A DNA stretch of 64,000 bases, from contig CAUZXS010000126.1 in assembly GCA_963585895.1 (NCBI GenBank), positions 1-64,000 on the forward strand. The letters are read 5' to 3'. The translations under genes and the position numbers were made by a program. Shown here piece after piece: positions 32,278-42,824 of the stretch (position 1 is the stretch's first letter; every line of letters starts with the position of its first letter). The notes under the pieces are model-generated. The model searched no databases. It was not told where the DNA came from and saw nothing but the letters and a program-made list of their open reading frames with translations. This DNA is from Sepioteuthis lessoniana. Its lineage: Eukaryota; Mollusca; Cephalopoda; Myopsida; Loliginidae.

Positions 32278-32878
32278 CATCATCATCATATCGTGCTGGC
32301 AGCACGGATATCCCTGACCCTCTCTCGCCACTCCTCCCTATCGTTCATCGCCCTAGGTAGGTCTTCAGGACAACAACCTGTATCCTCACATAGCTGCTGA
32401 ATGTACGTTCGTGCTGGTCGTCCTGCTTTTGCGCGGCCGTGTGTGGGGATCCATAAGAGTACATCTCTTATGAGTTCATCTCTGCTTCTCCAGCAATGTC
32501 CTGCATGTCTGGTTCGCCTAACTTGAATAGTTTTCGTGATAGAGGGCAGGTGGCCGTACAGTTGGTGTCTTGTGGGGTGTTGCTGCCAGGACTTGTTCAG
32601 GATTGCACGCAGCATTCTTGTGTAATTGCCATCTAGTTTCTTCTCCAGCCGTTTTGTTAGCGTCCATGTAGTGCATCCATATAGCAGTATCGATGTGACC
32701 GCTGCCTGGAAGAAACTGCGTTTCATTTTATCGGTTAGGTCTGATTTCCATATAGTCGATAGCCTATTGATAGCTGTCCATGCTTTCGTTAACCTCGTTT
32801 CGATGTCCTTTTCGGTTGATTCGACGCTGCTTCCTAGGTACGTGAATTTGTCTACTAGTTTAAGAGGGGTTCCTTGGC
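32278..32878 (-). pseudogene. LINE-alpha 3' end, longest open copy
   Basis: An uninterrupted 199-codon antisense frame from LKLVDKFTYLGSSVESTEKD through KMKRSFFQAAVTSILLYGCT and RTRHAGHCWRSRDELIRD to RVRDIRAASTI. The stop lies in the TGATGATGA tail (32279-32290). The reverse transcriptase catalytic core is absent, so it is a recent but 5'-truncated insertion. The frame still being open suggests it is the youngest LINE-alpha here. A trinucleotide-repeat 3' end with a minimal untranslated region recalls RTE-type LINEs; clade assignment is inference. Confidence 0.9.
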
Positions 32879-32879
32879 A

Positions 32880-33390
32880 TATCAACCATTACTGGTTATT
32901 TAAAGCCAAATCCAGATTTTACATCCATATTAAATGTACATATTTTGTCGATACACACAGTAAAATAATCAAACAGTTCTATTTCTAACAATTCAATTTA
33001 GGAGAAGACAATAAATCTAAAAGGTTCCAAGTATTGCTATCAATTACTAACAATTCAATTAAACATCAGTTATTTGTTTACACACAGTTAAATGATCAAA
33101 CAGTTATATTTCTAACAATTCAATTTATCATAAGTCTTTTATTTGCTCTCAGTTTAAATATCAAATGGTTCTATATGACCAGTTGATAGGACCCTATCAT
33201 GTGTGACAACACAGCATCAGAGTGGGCATATAAGCGATGGCAATAAAGGGGCACTCTACATTCTCCAAACCTCAAGCATTACTCGCGCTTAACCATCAGA
33301 TTGTTTAATGTCATATCCAGAACTCTCTATGAACGGGGGTCTTACCCCTCAGTAGAGATACACTACAGCCCAAGCCAACCGAGCAATCAC
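32880..33390 (-). mobile_element. Family R repeat
   Basis: Minus-oriented: head at 33390-33170 and variant subrepeats at 33160-32960. The hairpin tail (32877-32915: ggcatatcaaccattactgg then ttat) abuts the truncated LINE-alpha. Confidence 0.8.
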
Positions 33391-33479
33391 ACATACACAC
33401 ACACACACACCTATATATATATATATACGATGAAGTTATATAACATATTATATATATATATATATATATATATAAAGTT

Positions 33480-33985
33480 TAATTATCTAATTCCGTAAGA
33501 AATTATGGAGTCTTAAGTTAAGAAATAGAATAAATAAAATATAAAAATAAAAAATAAAAAAGTTAAATTACTATCATTCAAACCGGAAATAAAATAACAT
33601 AAAATAAAATAAATAAATAAATAAAATAAAATAAAAAACGGAAGTGAGCAAAAACGAGGAGATAACTCTTCACCCCTCTTTTAACCCTTCCCCTTCCGTG
33701 TCTATTCTGATTTATTTTATCCGTAAGATCTGAAGAAGAACCCTGTTATATTTTGTTCGTGTTTTTGGTTTATATGAAAAACACATAACAGGATGGAAAT
33801 AAATTTATAATCTTAATGTGACCGGTTTTGTTTTTTCTTAAAGAAATTATTGCTATGTAATATCATAATATCAGTTATTTTGAGCTCTTTACCAGGAAAA
33901 TTTAAAGGTTCCTTTTTGAATGGTTTTCTTGTCCTGATTGAATTACTCCCAACTCTGGTTTAACTGAACCGAATAATATTAATAC
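33480..33985 (+). repeat. Family E element
   Basis: Shares ggagataactcttcacccct, gtgtctattctgat, taacaggatggaaataaatt, taatgtgaccgg and gagttgggagtaatt-type termini with copies at 40.8-41.37 and 41.86-42.14 kb. Often flanked by (TA)n. Type unknown; non-coding. Confidence 0.78.
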
Positions 33986-33987
33986 CT

Positions 33988-34262
33988 ATATATATAGTCG
34001 TCCACGGACAGATCTGTTTCGTTCTATCAGAACTCATCAGTGTGGCTAGACAATAGCTACCCATAGCTGGAATCGATACCCGGTTTGACTCAAACGTCAA
34101 GTTGAAGCCTCTAACCATTCAGCCACGAGCAGCTATTAGCTGCGAAGTAAATTTTAAACGGTTATGAATCACAATTGATATTGTTTACATACATCCGTTC
34201 GACGGCTGCCGAGACCTCAATTCAAATACGAAGAGGTTTGCAATGAACGCTAATGGCAACAC
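33988..34262 (-). mobile_element. SINE-D, most complete copy
   Basis: Minus-strand order: about 115-bp leader (34262-34145), tRNA-like head (ctcgtggctgaatggttaga A-box region, then ggtatcgattccagc B-box region), hammerhead motif (34050-33996) and a tail of gacgactatatata. The leader and head match the copy at 7.06-7.33 kb. The TA-rich tail suggests that some (TA)n tracts here began as SINE tails. Confidence 0.85.
33996..34050 (-). ncRNA. Type I hammerhead ribozyme motif (SINE-D)
   Basis: On the minus strand: CTGATGA (complement of 34034-34040), stem II GTTCT/AGAAC with triloop GAT, GAAAC (34016-34020), a short stem III ACA/TGT around GATC, and cleavage site TGTC with C17 at 34007. Stem I is CACC/GUGG with a mismatch at the 1.1/2.1 position next to the core (A against C). 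All invariant core residues are present (CUGANGA, GAAA, UH). Self-cleavage would cut between 34007 and 34006. Activity may be weakened by the stem I mismatch. Confidence 0.8.
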
Positions 34263-34264
34263 GA

Positions 34265-34615
34265 CGAGTGTCAACAAATGATGATTACCATCAAATAAGT
34301 ATTGTTAGTGGTGTCTAAATAACGTTCTTTAGATTATCAGTATTGTGAATATTTTTGAAGCTGTCATTTTTTTAAAAATATCTTTTATCATTAGTTATCT
34401 GTAGCATCATAATTGCTTCAGACTGTTGTGAGCAAATAGCCAATAAAGAATAGTTATTTCTACAAAAACAATAACTAAACCAAACTAAACCTATTGTTTT
34501 GTTTAATCTAGTTTTTGCTGAATGATAATCGTGGTACGTTTTAAACGATAGTCGAGGTAATAAGAGATCCAACAATTTTTCCATAACGATCTGCTGTTAA
34601 AAAACAAACTAAATC
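34265..34615. other. No feature recognised
   Basis: AT-rich; nothing identified. Confidence 0.45.
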
Positions 34616-34619
34616 AGAG

Positions 34620-35415
34620 AAAACGGCTTCGAGCTGAAAAAGAAAAGAAGCAGAAGGTACCCCGCAAAAACAATTACCGATGCCGACTCCACCGATGACA
34701 TAGCGATTCTGGCAAATACACCCAACCAGGCCGAAACACTACTGCATAGTTTGGAACGAGCCGCCGCAGGCATTAGCCTCCAAGTCAATGCACACAAAAC
34801 TGAATATATGTGCTTTAATCAAACAGGCGACGGAATCTCTCTGAAACTGGTAGACAAATTCACCTACCTAGAAAGTAGTGTCTCATCAACCGAAAAAGAC
34901 ATTGACATGCGGCTAACGAAGGCATGAACAGCTATCGATGAGCTATCGGTCATATGGAAATCAGACCTGATCGATAAAATGAAACACACTTTCTTCCAGG
35001 CAACAGTCGTGTCGATAATGGATGCACTACTTGGACGCTAACAAAACAGCTGGAGAAGAAGCTAAACGGCAATTACACAAGAAGTTTGCGAGCAATATTG
35101 AACAAGTCCTGGCTGCAAAACCCCACAAAGCACCAACAATACAACCACCTGCCTCCCATCACGAAAACTACACAAGTTAGACGAACCAGACATGCAGGAA
35201 ACTGCTGGGGAAGCAGGGACGAGCTCATCTGTGATGTACTTCTATGGACCCCCACATATGGCCGAGTAAAAGCAGGACGACCAGCTAGAACATACATACA
35301 GCAGCTCTGTAAGGATACGTGATGTAGTCCTGAAGACCTGCCAGAGGCGATGAACGATAGGGAGAAGTGACGAGAGAGGGTCAAGGATATCCGCACTAGC
35401 GGCACGACATCATGA
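34620..35415 (+). pseudogene. LINE-alpha fragment including the reverse transcriptase YADD region
   Basis: Longest LINE-alpha segment here. It begins at a degenerate catalytic box (DADSTDDIAILA, where YADD would be expected), continues LERAAAGISLQVNAHKTEYM and LKLVDKFTYLESSVSSTE, and runs to the C-terminal KAGRPARTYIQQLCKDT. In-frame stops (for example tga at 34926) and a small deletion near 35020 break it. It ends at gacatcatgatgatga (35406-35421), a residual tail. Confidence 0.87.
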
Positions 35416-35419
35416 TGAT

Positions 35420-36045
35420 GACAGGGTTACTGAATTTCGGCCATAAATACCCCATAAAGAGTTAATATGCCGTTAAATAAATAAACTCAACTAAATATAG
35501 TTAATGATGATTAGAATGAAGCTTCTACGAATGAATCAAATTTTGGCATTGAATAACCCGGGAAGAGTTGATCGGCTTTTAAAGACAACGCATAAACATT
35601 AGATAAGTCTCTTCCCGCCCCCAAACACTTATTTTTTCTTCTTTTTTTTCTTCTTTTCCTCTACTCACATCTCTTCATTTTGTCCATCTTGATCTTTCTC
35701 GTTAAATGAAGGTTCCCTTTTACATGTCCATCACACCAGACAAAGGTGCTAATGATCTGACGTCAGAAGTGGACATTACTCAAACTAATTGACTTGTTCA
35801 AGAGTAAACCGGATTACTTACATATCCAGAACATGAGAGGGGTGGGGGTGAAGGTAAATACAACAGGAATGTCTGATCCTTTACACTCGCGTCTTTAAGT
35901 CTGAAGAAAGACACTTTTACAAACTGGATGTTTCTGGCCGAATGATTCGAGTCCAGACGGTAAATATTGCCTACGTCTGCGCACAGGAAAATGACTTGTG
36001 TTTGTTTGTATTGCCGTTGGCCAACGAATAAAGAAAATAAAATTG
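35420..36045. other. Mostly featureless; hairpin-tail fragment
   Basis: A hairpin-tail fragment (ttttggcattgaataaccc, about 35541) and otherwise unrecognised sequence. Confidence 0.45.
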
Positions 36046-36049
36046 GCCG

Positions 36050-36400
36050 AACAAGAAGAAGATGAAGAGGAAGAAGAAGAACAACAACAACAACATCGAC
36101 AACAAAAACAAATACAAGAAGGAGAACAAAACAATAACAAGAAAAAATAACAAGAAGAAGAAGAAGAAGAAGAAGAACAACAACAACAACAACAGCAACA
36201 AAAACAAGTACAAGAAGAAGGAGATCAAAACAATAGCAAGAAAAAATAACAAGAAGAAGAAGAACAACAACAACAACAAAAACAACAACAACATCGACAA
36301 CAAAAACAAGTACAAGAAGAAGAAGAAGAAGAAGAAGAAAAAACAACAAAAATAACAACAACCTCGTCAACAAAAACTAGTGCAAGAAGGAGAACAAAAA
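36050..36400. repeat. (GAA)n/(CAA)n mixed triplet block
   Basis: Alternating gaagaagaa and caacaacaa runs with internal repeats of about 110 bp (caaaacaatagcaagaaaaa occurs at least twice). Polylysine/polyasparagine or leucine/valine frames are artefacts. Confidence 0.88.
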
Positions 36401-36424
36401 CAATAATAATAATATTGGTGCTTT

Positions 36425-36610
36425 TGGCACGGTAACTTAAGGTTTATTAAAGGACCTGGAAGATTTAGAAGTTGGCTGCCGAGTGGAGACCATCCAAACA
36501 ACAGCATTACTGAAAACTGCCAGAATACTGAGAAGAGTCCTGGAGACTCGAGGAGACTTGCTGTCACTCAATCTCCAGTGAAAGACCATCAGCTTACGCT
36601 GATGTGAAAA
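36425..36610 (+). pseudogene. LINE-beta 3' end, decayed
   Basis: Homologous to five other fragments: gagtggagaccatccaaaca, gaatactgagaagagtcctg, gagacttgctgtcactcaat. In relatives this encodes the VETVQTTALL-type C-terminus. It is followed directly by an (AAT)n tail. Confidence 0.78.
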
Positions 36611-36626
36611 ACTAATGAGTAAAAAC

Positions 36627-36698
<72 letters not shown>

Positions 36699-36805
36699 AA
36701 GAACTATAACAATAACAAGGAAAAAAGAACAACAATAAGTTAAGAAGAAGAAGAAGAAGAACAGCAACAGCAACAGCAGCAGCAGCAGTAGCAGCAGCAA
36801 CAACA
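36608..36805. repeat. (TAA)n then (GAA)n and (CAG)n
   Basis: (AAT)n tail of LINE-beta (36629-36670) passing into GAA and GCA/CAA triplets. Confidence 0.9.
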
Positions 36806-36839
36806 ACAACAGTAACTGCAAATATAAAAAAATTGAATA

Positions 36840-37140
36840 AGAATAAGGCAACAAGTAGAAGACAGCAATAAAAGCAACAATGACAAAATCAAAAGTTACA
36901 AGAACAAGAACGAAAACAAAAAGAAATAAAAAAAAAACAACTAATTTTATTGACGATGAAAATTAAATATAAATTTATATTATATAAAATGCTTTTACCT
37001 CAAAAGTTCTTTTTTCGTCCAAGTCTGCTATAAACTAGAAAGAAAAAAAACCAATAAAATCTGAGACTTCATTATACGCTATAGTGTTAGTAAGCAACAG
37101 TTTTAAAAATGATCAATGTTATTATTGATAAGTTTTAACT
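36840..37140. other. No feature recognised
   Basis: A-rich; nothing identified. Confidence 0.45.
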
Positions 37141-37141
37141 G

Positions 37142-37425
37142 TATTTACCCAACCCCTCCGCTCGGGCAGGATATGACACAAGTTCAATTTTTAAGCGGAG
37201 TTTAACAGGTTTCAATTCAGACTTTTCCTTCTCCTAGACTAGTTGCCTCACCAAGGCTGAAGAATCTAGTCTGTTCTACTATTTATCCATAGCTGGAGGG
37301 AGAATAATTGGATTCATACCTTTCCTAAGGGTATTAGTACTTTGTGAAATGCAATCAGCCTCGTCCAAGATTTGAACTTGAGTCGCCGTGTCCATTTCCT
37401 ACGACGATAACCATTACACTACGAT
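37142..37425 (-). mobile_element. SINE-A
   Basis: Complete minus-strand copy. Its 5' head end (plus-strand cgataaccattacactacg) abuts a plus-strand LINE-alpha fragment directly. Confidence 0.88.
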
Positions 37426-37429
37426 CTTG

Positions 37430-37750
37430 AAGGTCGCGCTGGGGAAGCGTATGAAGAAAAACCTTGACTGTAATTGCACAAGAATATCTGGAGCTATATT
37501 GAACAAATCCTGGAAGCAACATCTCATAAAACAGCAGCTGTACGGCCACCTACCTCCCATCTCAAAAACTCCCTAAATAAGCCGAACAAGACCTGTGGGA
37601 CACTGCAGGAAAAGTAAGGACGAATTTATTACTGATATTCTCCTGTGGACCCCATCGCACGGACGAGCAGGTGTTGGACGACCAACTAGAACTTATCAAC
37701 AACTGTTCTGTATGGACACAGTATACAGTTTAGAAGACCGGGCGGAATCG
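37430..37750 (+). pseudogene. LINE-alpha fragment, diverged
   Basis: Diverged phrases GAILNKSWKQHLIKQQLYG and HLPPISKT, then in another frame GHCRKSKDEFITDILLWT. Stops and shifts present; 3' truncated by the SINE-B that follows. Confidence 0.8.
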
Positions 37751-37752
37751 GG

Positions 37753-37990
37753 GGTGTCCTCGTGGTGTAATGGTTAAAGCGATGGACTGCGAAATCGTTG
37801 TAAGCGAGTTCGTACTCCAGTCGCGCTATTACGTTCACTTTCGGGCAAATACCTTTGGGAAAGGTATGAACCCCCTTATCCTCCCAGCTATGGGTTAAAT
37901 AGTACCACTACTGTTCTTGTACGAGAATAGCTTCGGCATTAAATAACATACAAAGATTGATCTGCCATTAAACAAAGAAATAAAACCAAA
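37753..37990 (+). mobile_element. SINE-B, full length
   Basis: Head gtcctcgtggtgtaatggtt, then aaagcgatggactgcgaaat; B-box region gagttcgtactccagtcg; body ttatcctcccagctatgggt; tail ggcattaaataacatacaaa. About 238 bp; the best reference copy of the family. Confidence 0.92.
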
Positions 37991-38062
37991 CCAAACCGAC
38001 CGGAAGCGATAGACGAATGGCAAGGGGGAGACAGGAAAATCCGTGCTTGCAGAACGACAGGA

Positions 38063-38063
<1 letters not shown>

Positions 38064-38112
<49 letters not shown>
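38064..38112. repeat. (TA)n microsatellite
   Basis: About 48 bp of TA. The sequence after it, cagtggcgactctagc, is similar in position to TA tracts flanking other elements but was not matched. Confidence 0.9.
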
Positions 38113-38114
<2 letters not shown>

Positions 38115-38115
<1 letters not shown>

Positions 38116-38654
38116 TGGCGACTCTAGCCTATTTTTGCAACTCGTCCACCCCCACCGCACTCTGTCAACTTCAGTTCCCAACCCGTGGTCTGTGGACCCA
38201 AAGTAAGTCATCATAGTTACTATTGCGTGATTCTCCATTGTATAGCACAGATTGACAAACGTACCTTGCATGGTGATTTTTTTGTAAACAATCAAGATAC
38301 TATATAATTTGTAGTCTTGTTAATACAGTAGATAAGATATTTTTTTTTCCTTTCAAAAGTATAGAAGAAAAGAAAAAATGTTCATTACTATGACGAGAAA
38401 AATATGTTTATTAGAATAAAGAAACTGATGACAATATACACAGACACAGCTAGTAATTTCAATTTCGCTTAAAATAAAGATTATTTGTTGAAAATGTATT
38501 CAAATAAACAAATTTTAGTTACAGAATGTAATATATGCAACATTCATTAAAGAAATAGACATCTGTTAGTGAAAAAACGAATTAAAACACGCTGTTTAAC
38601 CAACATTTACCATAGCGAAGATGATGACGTCGGCGACTGCTCTAATCTGCTATC

Positions 38655-38705
<51 letters not shown>

Positions 38706-39135
38706 CCTCTCCCTCTTCCCAATATATCTATCGACAGTCGCACGTGCTAGGATTTTTGAGCACAGTGGTAGGGTTGCTCTTGCTATCTGCTACAGCCAAA
38801 AGTGTATTTCTCTAACATTACTGTTATTATAAGGGTCTAGTGCCTGGCACGGATCGGGCGTTCAACATAATAGCCGATTTTATGGGATGTTCTATGAATC
38901 TGACGGTGGCCGGGCAAAGACCATCCGTTCAAAACAGCATCGTTGTATTATTCCCAGATATATTAATGAACTTTTGGCTACTTAGTTATCGAAACTTGAA
39001 TAGATACGTAATTTAATTGAGATCAGACTAAGTATGTTTGCTTGAAATTAATGGATGATTTTTAATCCATTTTGAATAACATTGACCGAGTAATTGGTCG
39101 TGCCGGGCACGAGTAGCACTACTCCCGTCTCCGCC
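38115..39135. other. No gene recognised; (CT)n tract
   Basis: A CT microsatellite occupies 38655-38703. The phrase gtgcctggcacgg (38840) and gccgggcacgagtagcacta (39101) hint at another unnamed repeat. No gene seen. Confidence 0.45.
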
Positions 39136-39136
39136 C

Positions 39137-39139
<3 letters not shown>

Positions 39140-39204
<65 letters not shown>
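39140..39204. repeat. (TA)n microsatellite
   Basis: About 65 bp of TA directly joined to the 3' end of a SINE-A. Confidence 0.92.
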
Positions 39205-39206
<2 letters not shown>

Positions 39207-39582
39207 CCTCTGCACGGCCAGGATGTGACACAAGGTCAAGTTTTAAGCGGTGTTTGATAGATTTGAAGTTATAGTTTAAATTCTCCGAGACTGGTTGCCT
39301 AACTAAAGCTAAAATCAAGTCTGCCCTACTCTCTACCCATTGGGGTTTCATTTATTTTGAAACACCCTAAACATTGCCTCATTTGTCCTGTTGGATACTG
39401 TCCGAATATGACAATGAAGATTAAGACAATAGTCCGAATACTCGAAGTGATAAAGATTACCCATAGCTGGATGGGGAATAATTGGATTCATACCTATACC
39501 AAGGGTATAAACTCTGTGTGATATTCAAACAGACTCATCCAAGATTTGAACTCATGTCGCCGTATCCATTTCCTACGACTCT
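39205..39582 (-). mobile_element. SINE-A interrupted by a K fragment
   Basis: Minus-strand SINE-A whose body is split at 39336-39465. The two halves join at the repeated heptamer tacccat. The head (catttcctacgac) again abuts a plus-strand LINE-alpha fragment. Confidence 0.82.
39343..39459 (+). mobile_element. Family K 3' fragment inserted in SINE-A, 7-bp duplication
   Basis: About 117 bp flanked on both sides by tacccat, consistent with a target-site duplication. Its right half (gacaatgaagattaagacaa, tagtccgaatac, tgataaagat) matches the K 3' end at 27.6 and 56.45 kb. The insertion is younger than the SINE-A. Confidence 0.72.
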
Positions 39583-39958
39583 ATAGATGCACTAGTTGGA
39601 CGCTAACTAAACGGCTGAAGAAGAAACTAGACGGCAATTAAACAAGAATGTTGAGAGCAATATTGAACAAGTCCTGGCGTCAACACCCCACAAGACACTA
39701 GCTATACGGCCACTTGCCTCCCATCACGAAAACTATACAAGTTAGACGAACCAGACACGCAGGATACTGCTGGAGAAGCAAGAACGAACTCATCAGTGAT
39801 GTACTCCTATGGACCCCCACATATGGCCAGGCAAAAGCAGGACGACCAGCTCGAACATACATACAGCAGTTATGTGAGGATACGGGATGTAACCCTGAAG
39901 ACCTGCCAAAAGCGATGAATGATAGAGAGAAGTGGCGAGAGAGGGTCAGTGATATCCA
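39583..39958 (+). pseudogene. LINE-alpha 3' part
   Basis: Starts at tatagatgcactagttggac (CTT-W region), then PPITKTIQVRRTRHAGYCW and KAGRPARTYIQQLCEDTG to REKWRERVSDIQ. It then jumps to family R subrepeats instead of its (TGA)n tail. Confidence 0.85.
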
Positions 39959-39959
39959 A

Positions 39960-40110
39960 TGCTAAATTGAATTATTTGAAATAGAACTGTTTGATCATTT
40001 AACTGAAAATAAACAAATGACTGATGTTTAATTGAATTGTTAGTGATACATAGCAATATTTGGAACCATTTAGCTATATGGAAACGAATGAATAGTGTTG
40101 AATAGAATAA
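39960..40110 (+). repeat. Family R-type subrepeats (variant)
   Basis: aaattgaattatttgaaata, gaactgtttgatcatttaac and ttgttagtgatacatagcaa; no head or tail. Confidence 0.65.
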
Positions 40111-40117
40111 GTAAAGT

Positions 40118-40368
40118 AACGTTGGCGACTGTAGTCGAGGGCGACCAGAAGGCTCCCTTTTCAAAAGCTACTACAGCGAAGTGTTGGAGATGGCGCTACT
40201 TCTTTCCCTGGATTGCTCCATTGATATGTACCTCATATTGCTGAGTGTTAAGCAAGGAGGTATCAAGTACCATTTTTAAAGTCTTTGGTATGACACGACC
40301 TACGATTGAACCCAGGTCTCCCGGACCATTGGCGAACACTTTACCCATGAGACCAATGAGCTGGAGTT
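40118..40368 (-). mobile_element. SINE-C
   Basis: Minus-strand copy; plus-strand landmarks ggcgactgtagtcgagggcg, gtgttaagcaaggaggtatc and ttgaacccaggtctcccgg. Confidence 0.86.
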
Positions 40369-40369
40369 A

Positions 40370-40740
40370 TAATAGCAACAGAAATCTCACATGAATACCT
40401 TGGATAAGACTAAGAAAGAGAAACGCTGAGAAAGAAACTGAATCTCTTCATATAGCAGCACAAGCCAACGCCATTAAAACTAACAATATGAGCCGGTTCG
40501 CTGTCTGCACACAATTATAAGTGTTAGATTCAAATAATTGAAACCTTTTAACTGGGAAGAAACAATAATTATTATGAGGTGCGGACAAATTAGTTCTAAC
40601 TCATAAAAAAATGAAATTACCGACAAACTAACCACTTACAAAATATGTACATCTATTTAATTCTTAACTACCAATGCTTGAAATTATCTCAGGTTAGTTT
40701 AGAAATGTTATCAAGAAAATGTGTTTACAAATTATCTATA
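40370..40740. other. No feature recognised
   Basis: A weak family R-like motif at 40560-40640; otherwise nothing. Confidence 0.4.
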
Positions 40741-40744
<4 letters not shown>

Positions 40745-40789
<45 letters not shown>

Positions 40790-41100
40790 TATTCCTTGGT
40801 CCAGTTAACCCGGAGTTAGGTTAAAATGTAATGAAAAAATTAAAAATTTTGTTAAATAAATTTACTACATTTCTAACTGAAATTAAAATTTAAAACGGAA
40901 GTGGGCTTAATGAGGAGATAACTTTTCACCCCTCTTCTACCCCCTCCCACTCTTCTGTGTCTATTCTAGTTTTTTTTTTTTAAAAAAAGATCTGAATAAG
41001 TCCGGTTAATTTTTTCGTGTTTTTGGAAATTTCAAAAATGCGTAACAGGATGGAAATAAATTTATAATCCCATGTGACCGGTTTCGTTGTTTTTCTTAAA

Positions 41101-41139
<39 letters not shown>

Positions 41140-41370
41140 AGTATTATTCGGTCCATTTAAACTAGAGTTGGGAGTAATTACATCAGGACAAAAAAAAAAC
41201 ATTCAACAGTGAACATTTAAATTTTCCTGGTAAAGAGCTCAATGTAACTGACATTACAGAGCAATTATTTCTTTATAAAAACAAAAATGGTCTCATTAGG
41301 ATAATAAATTTATTTCCATCCTGTTATGGGTTTGTGATATAAATCACAAACACGAAAAAAATTTAACTTT
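40745..41370. repeat. Inverted pair of family E elements around (TA)n
   Basis: A plus-strand E copy (40788-41103) and a minus-strand E copy (41138-41370) are separated by (TA)n (41101-41137); another (TA)n lies at 40746-40787. Both halves start with aagtatt and a ggtcca motif, suggesting shared termini. Confidence 0.75.
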
Positions 41371-41371
41371 A

Positions 41372-41858
41372 TTTAATAACTTTACGTAAGGATACAAAAC
41401 ATTTTGATCCATATTAAAAAAGTGAAATATTCCAAAATGATTTGATAGTACATGTAATCTATGCCTAGAGGAAAAAATACAAATAATGATATACCTAGAC
41501 CCTGAAAAATTGTTAAATAAGAGATGTGAATTAATAGCTAGATGTAGACATAGAACTAAATTTAAACTATAGAAAAATAATCATAGATAATGCTTTAAAA
41601 AACATAGGATTAAATTGAGATTAAGGTAAATGAATAAAAATAAAATTTTACAAAATGAGAAGAAACCATGCGTGTACGTACTCTGCAATAAAAGGGTAAA
41701 TGAATTAATAGGCTCGAATACAAATTTAAATTAAATAAATTTCAATTTTGATTTTAAATCTTGAATTTAATTTAATATAAGTGTTACTGTATCCTTATGT
41801 AAAGTTATTAAATAAAGTTATTTTATCTAAATTAGTATTTAATCAGGAGTTTTAAGTC
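41372..41858. other. No feature recognised
   Basis: Very AT-rich; ctttacgtaaggatac (41389) and the complement of a similar phrase (41792) hint at an inverted pair. Confidence 0.4.
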
Positions 41859-41859
41859 G

Positions 41860-42140
41860 AAAAGTAATTAGATTTAAGAAAATAAAAATAAGAAAATTAA
41901 TTTACAATAATTCCAACCGGCTATAAAAACCGGAAGTGGGCTAAATGGGGAGATAACTCTTCACCCCTATTCTATCCCTCCCACCCATCTTTCCTGTATC
42001 TATACTGAATTATTTTATCCATAAGACCTGAAGAAGTCCTGTTAATTTTTTAGTGTTTTTGATTTATATCAAAACCCATAACAGGATGGAAATAAATTTA
42101 TAATCCTAATGTGACCGTTTTTTGTTTTTTTAAAGAAATA
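41860..42140 (+). repeat. Family E element
   Basis: ccggaagtgggctaaatggg, gataactcttcacccctatt, ataacaggatggaaataaat, ending at a (TA)n tract. Confidence 0.78.
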
Positions 42141-42154
42141 TATATATATATATA

Positions 42155-42610
42155 TATAAAGGGGATTTTGCATTAGATAACTTACAATTGTTGATATGCC
42201 ATAAAACCAAGCTAAACCAAATCATATATATTTAATAAATATGTATAAAGAGGCTTTGGCATTAAATAACCAACAATGGTTGATATGCCATAAAAGCCAA
42301 CCAAATCAAATCATATGTATGTAATATATATGTATAAAGAGACTTTGGTATTAAATAACGCACAATGGTTGATAAACCATAAAACCCGATCAAACCAAAT
42401 CATATTTATAAAGAGGATTTGGTATTAAATAACCCTCAAGTATTTATATGCCATAAAACCCATCTAAACTAAATCATATATATATATATATATATATATA
42501 TAAAGAGGATTTGGCATTAAATAAACTATAATAGTTGATATGCCATAAAAACCAAAATAAATCATATATCTTTAATATATTTGCGTAAAGAGGGTTTCGC
42601 ATTAAATAAC
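42155..42610 (+). repeat. Tandem hairpin-tail repeats
   Basis: About six diverged units of aagaggatttggcattaaat, a hairpin half ggttgatatgccataaaa and a TA-rich linker. The same unit type as at 18.95-19.37 kb, with more units at 42,960-43,090. Confidence 0.85.
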
Positions 42611-42824
42611 GTTCAATTATTAATGTATAATAAAATCCAGCGAAACCAAAGTATATGGATGACAATATATAACCTCCCACAAGGGAGAAGGAATTTTACG
42701 GCTGCCTCTCGCATAATGCAAAGCTCTTCGAACGAATTGAGCACTCTGGTATCCGGTAAGGTATAAAATGTAAACAAACGAACGCTGCTACTTAATACCT
42801 TATGATTCCCTAGCTGATGTGGTA

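Noticed and set aside
35798-36373. 191-codon minus-strand frame, Leu/Val-rich, membrane-like
   Set aside because: Translation of (GAA)n/(CAA)n triplets on the opposite strand; hydrophobicity is a simple-repeat effect.
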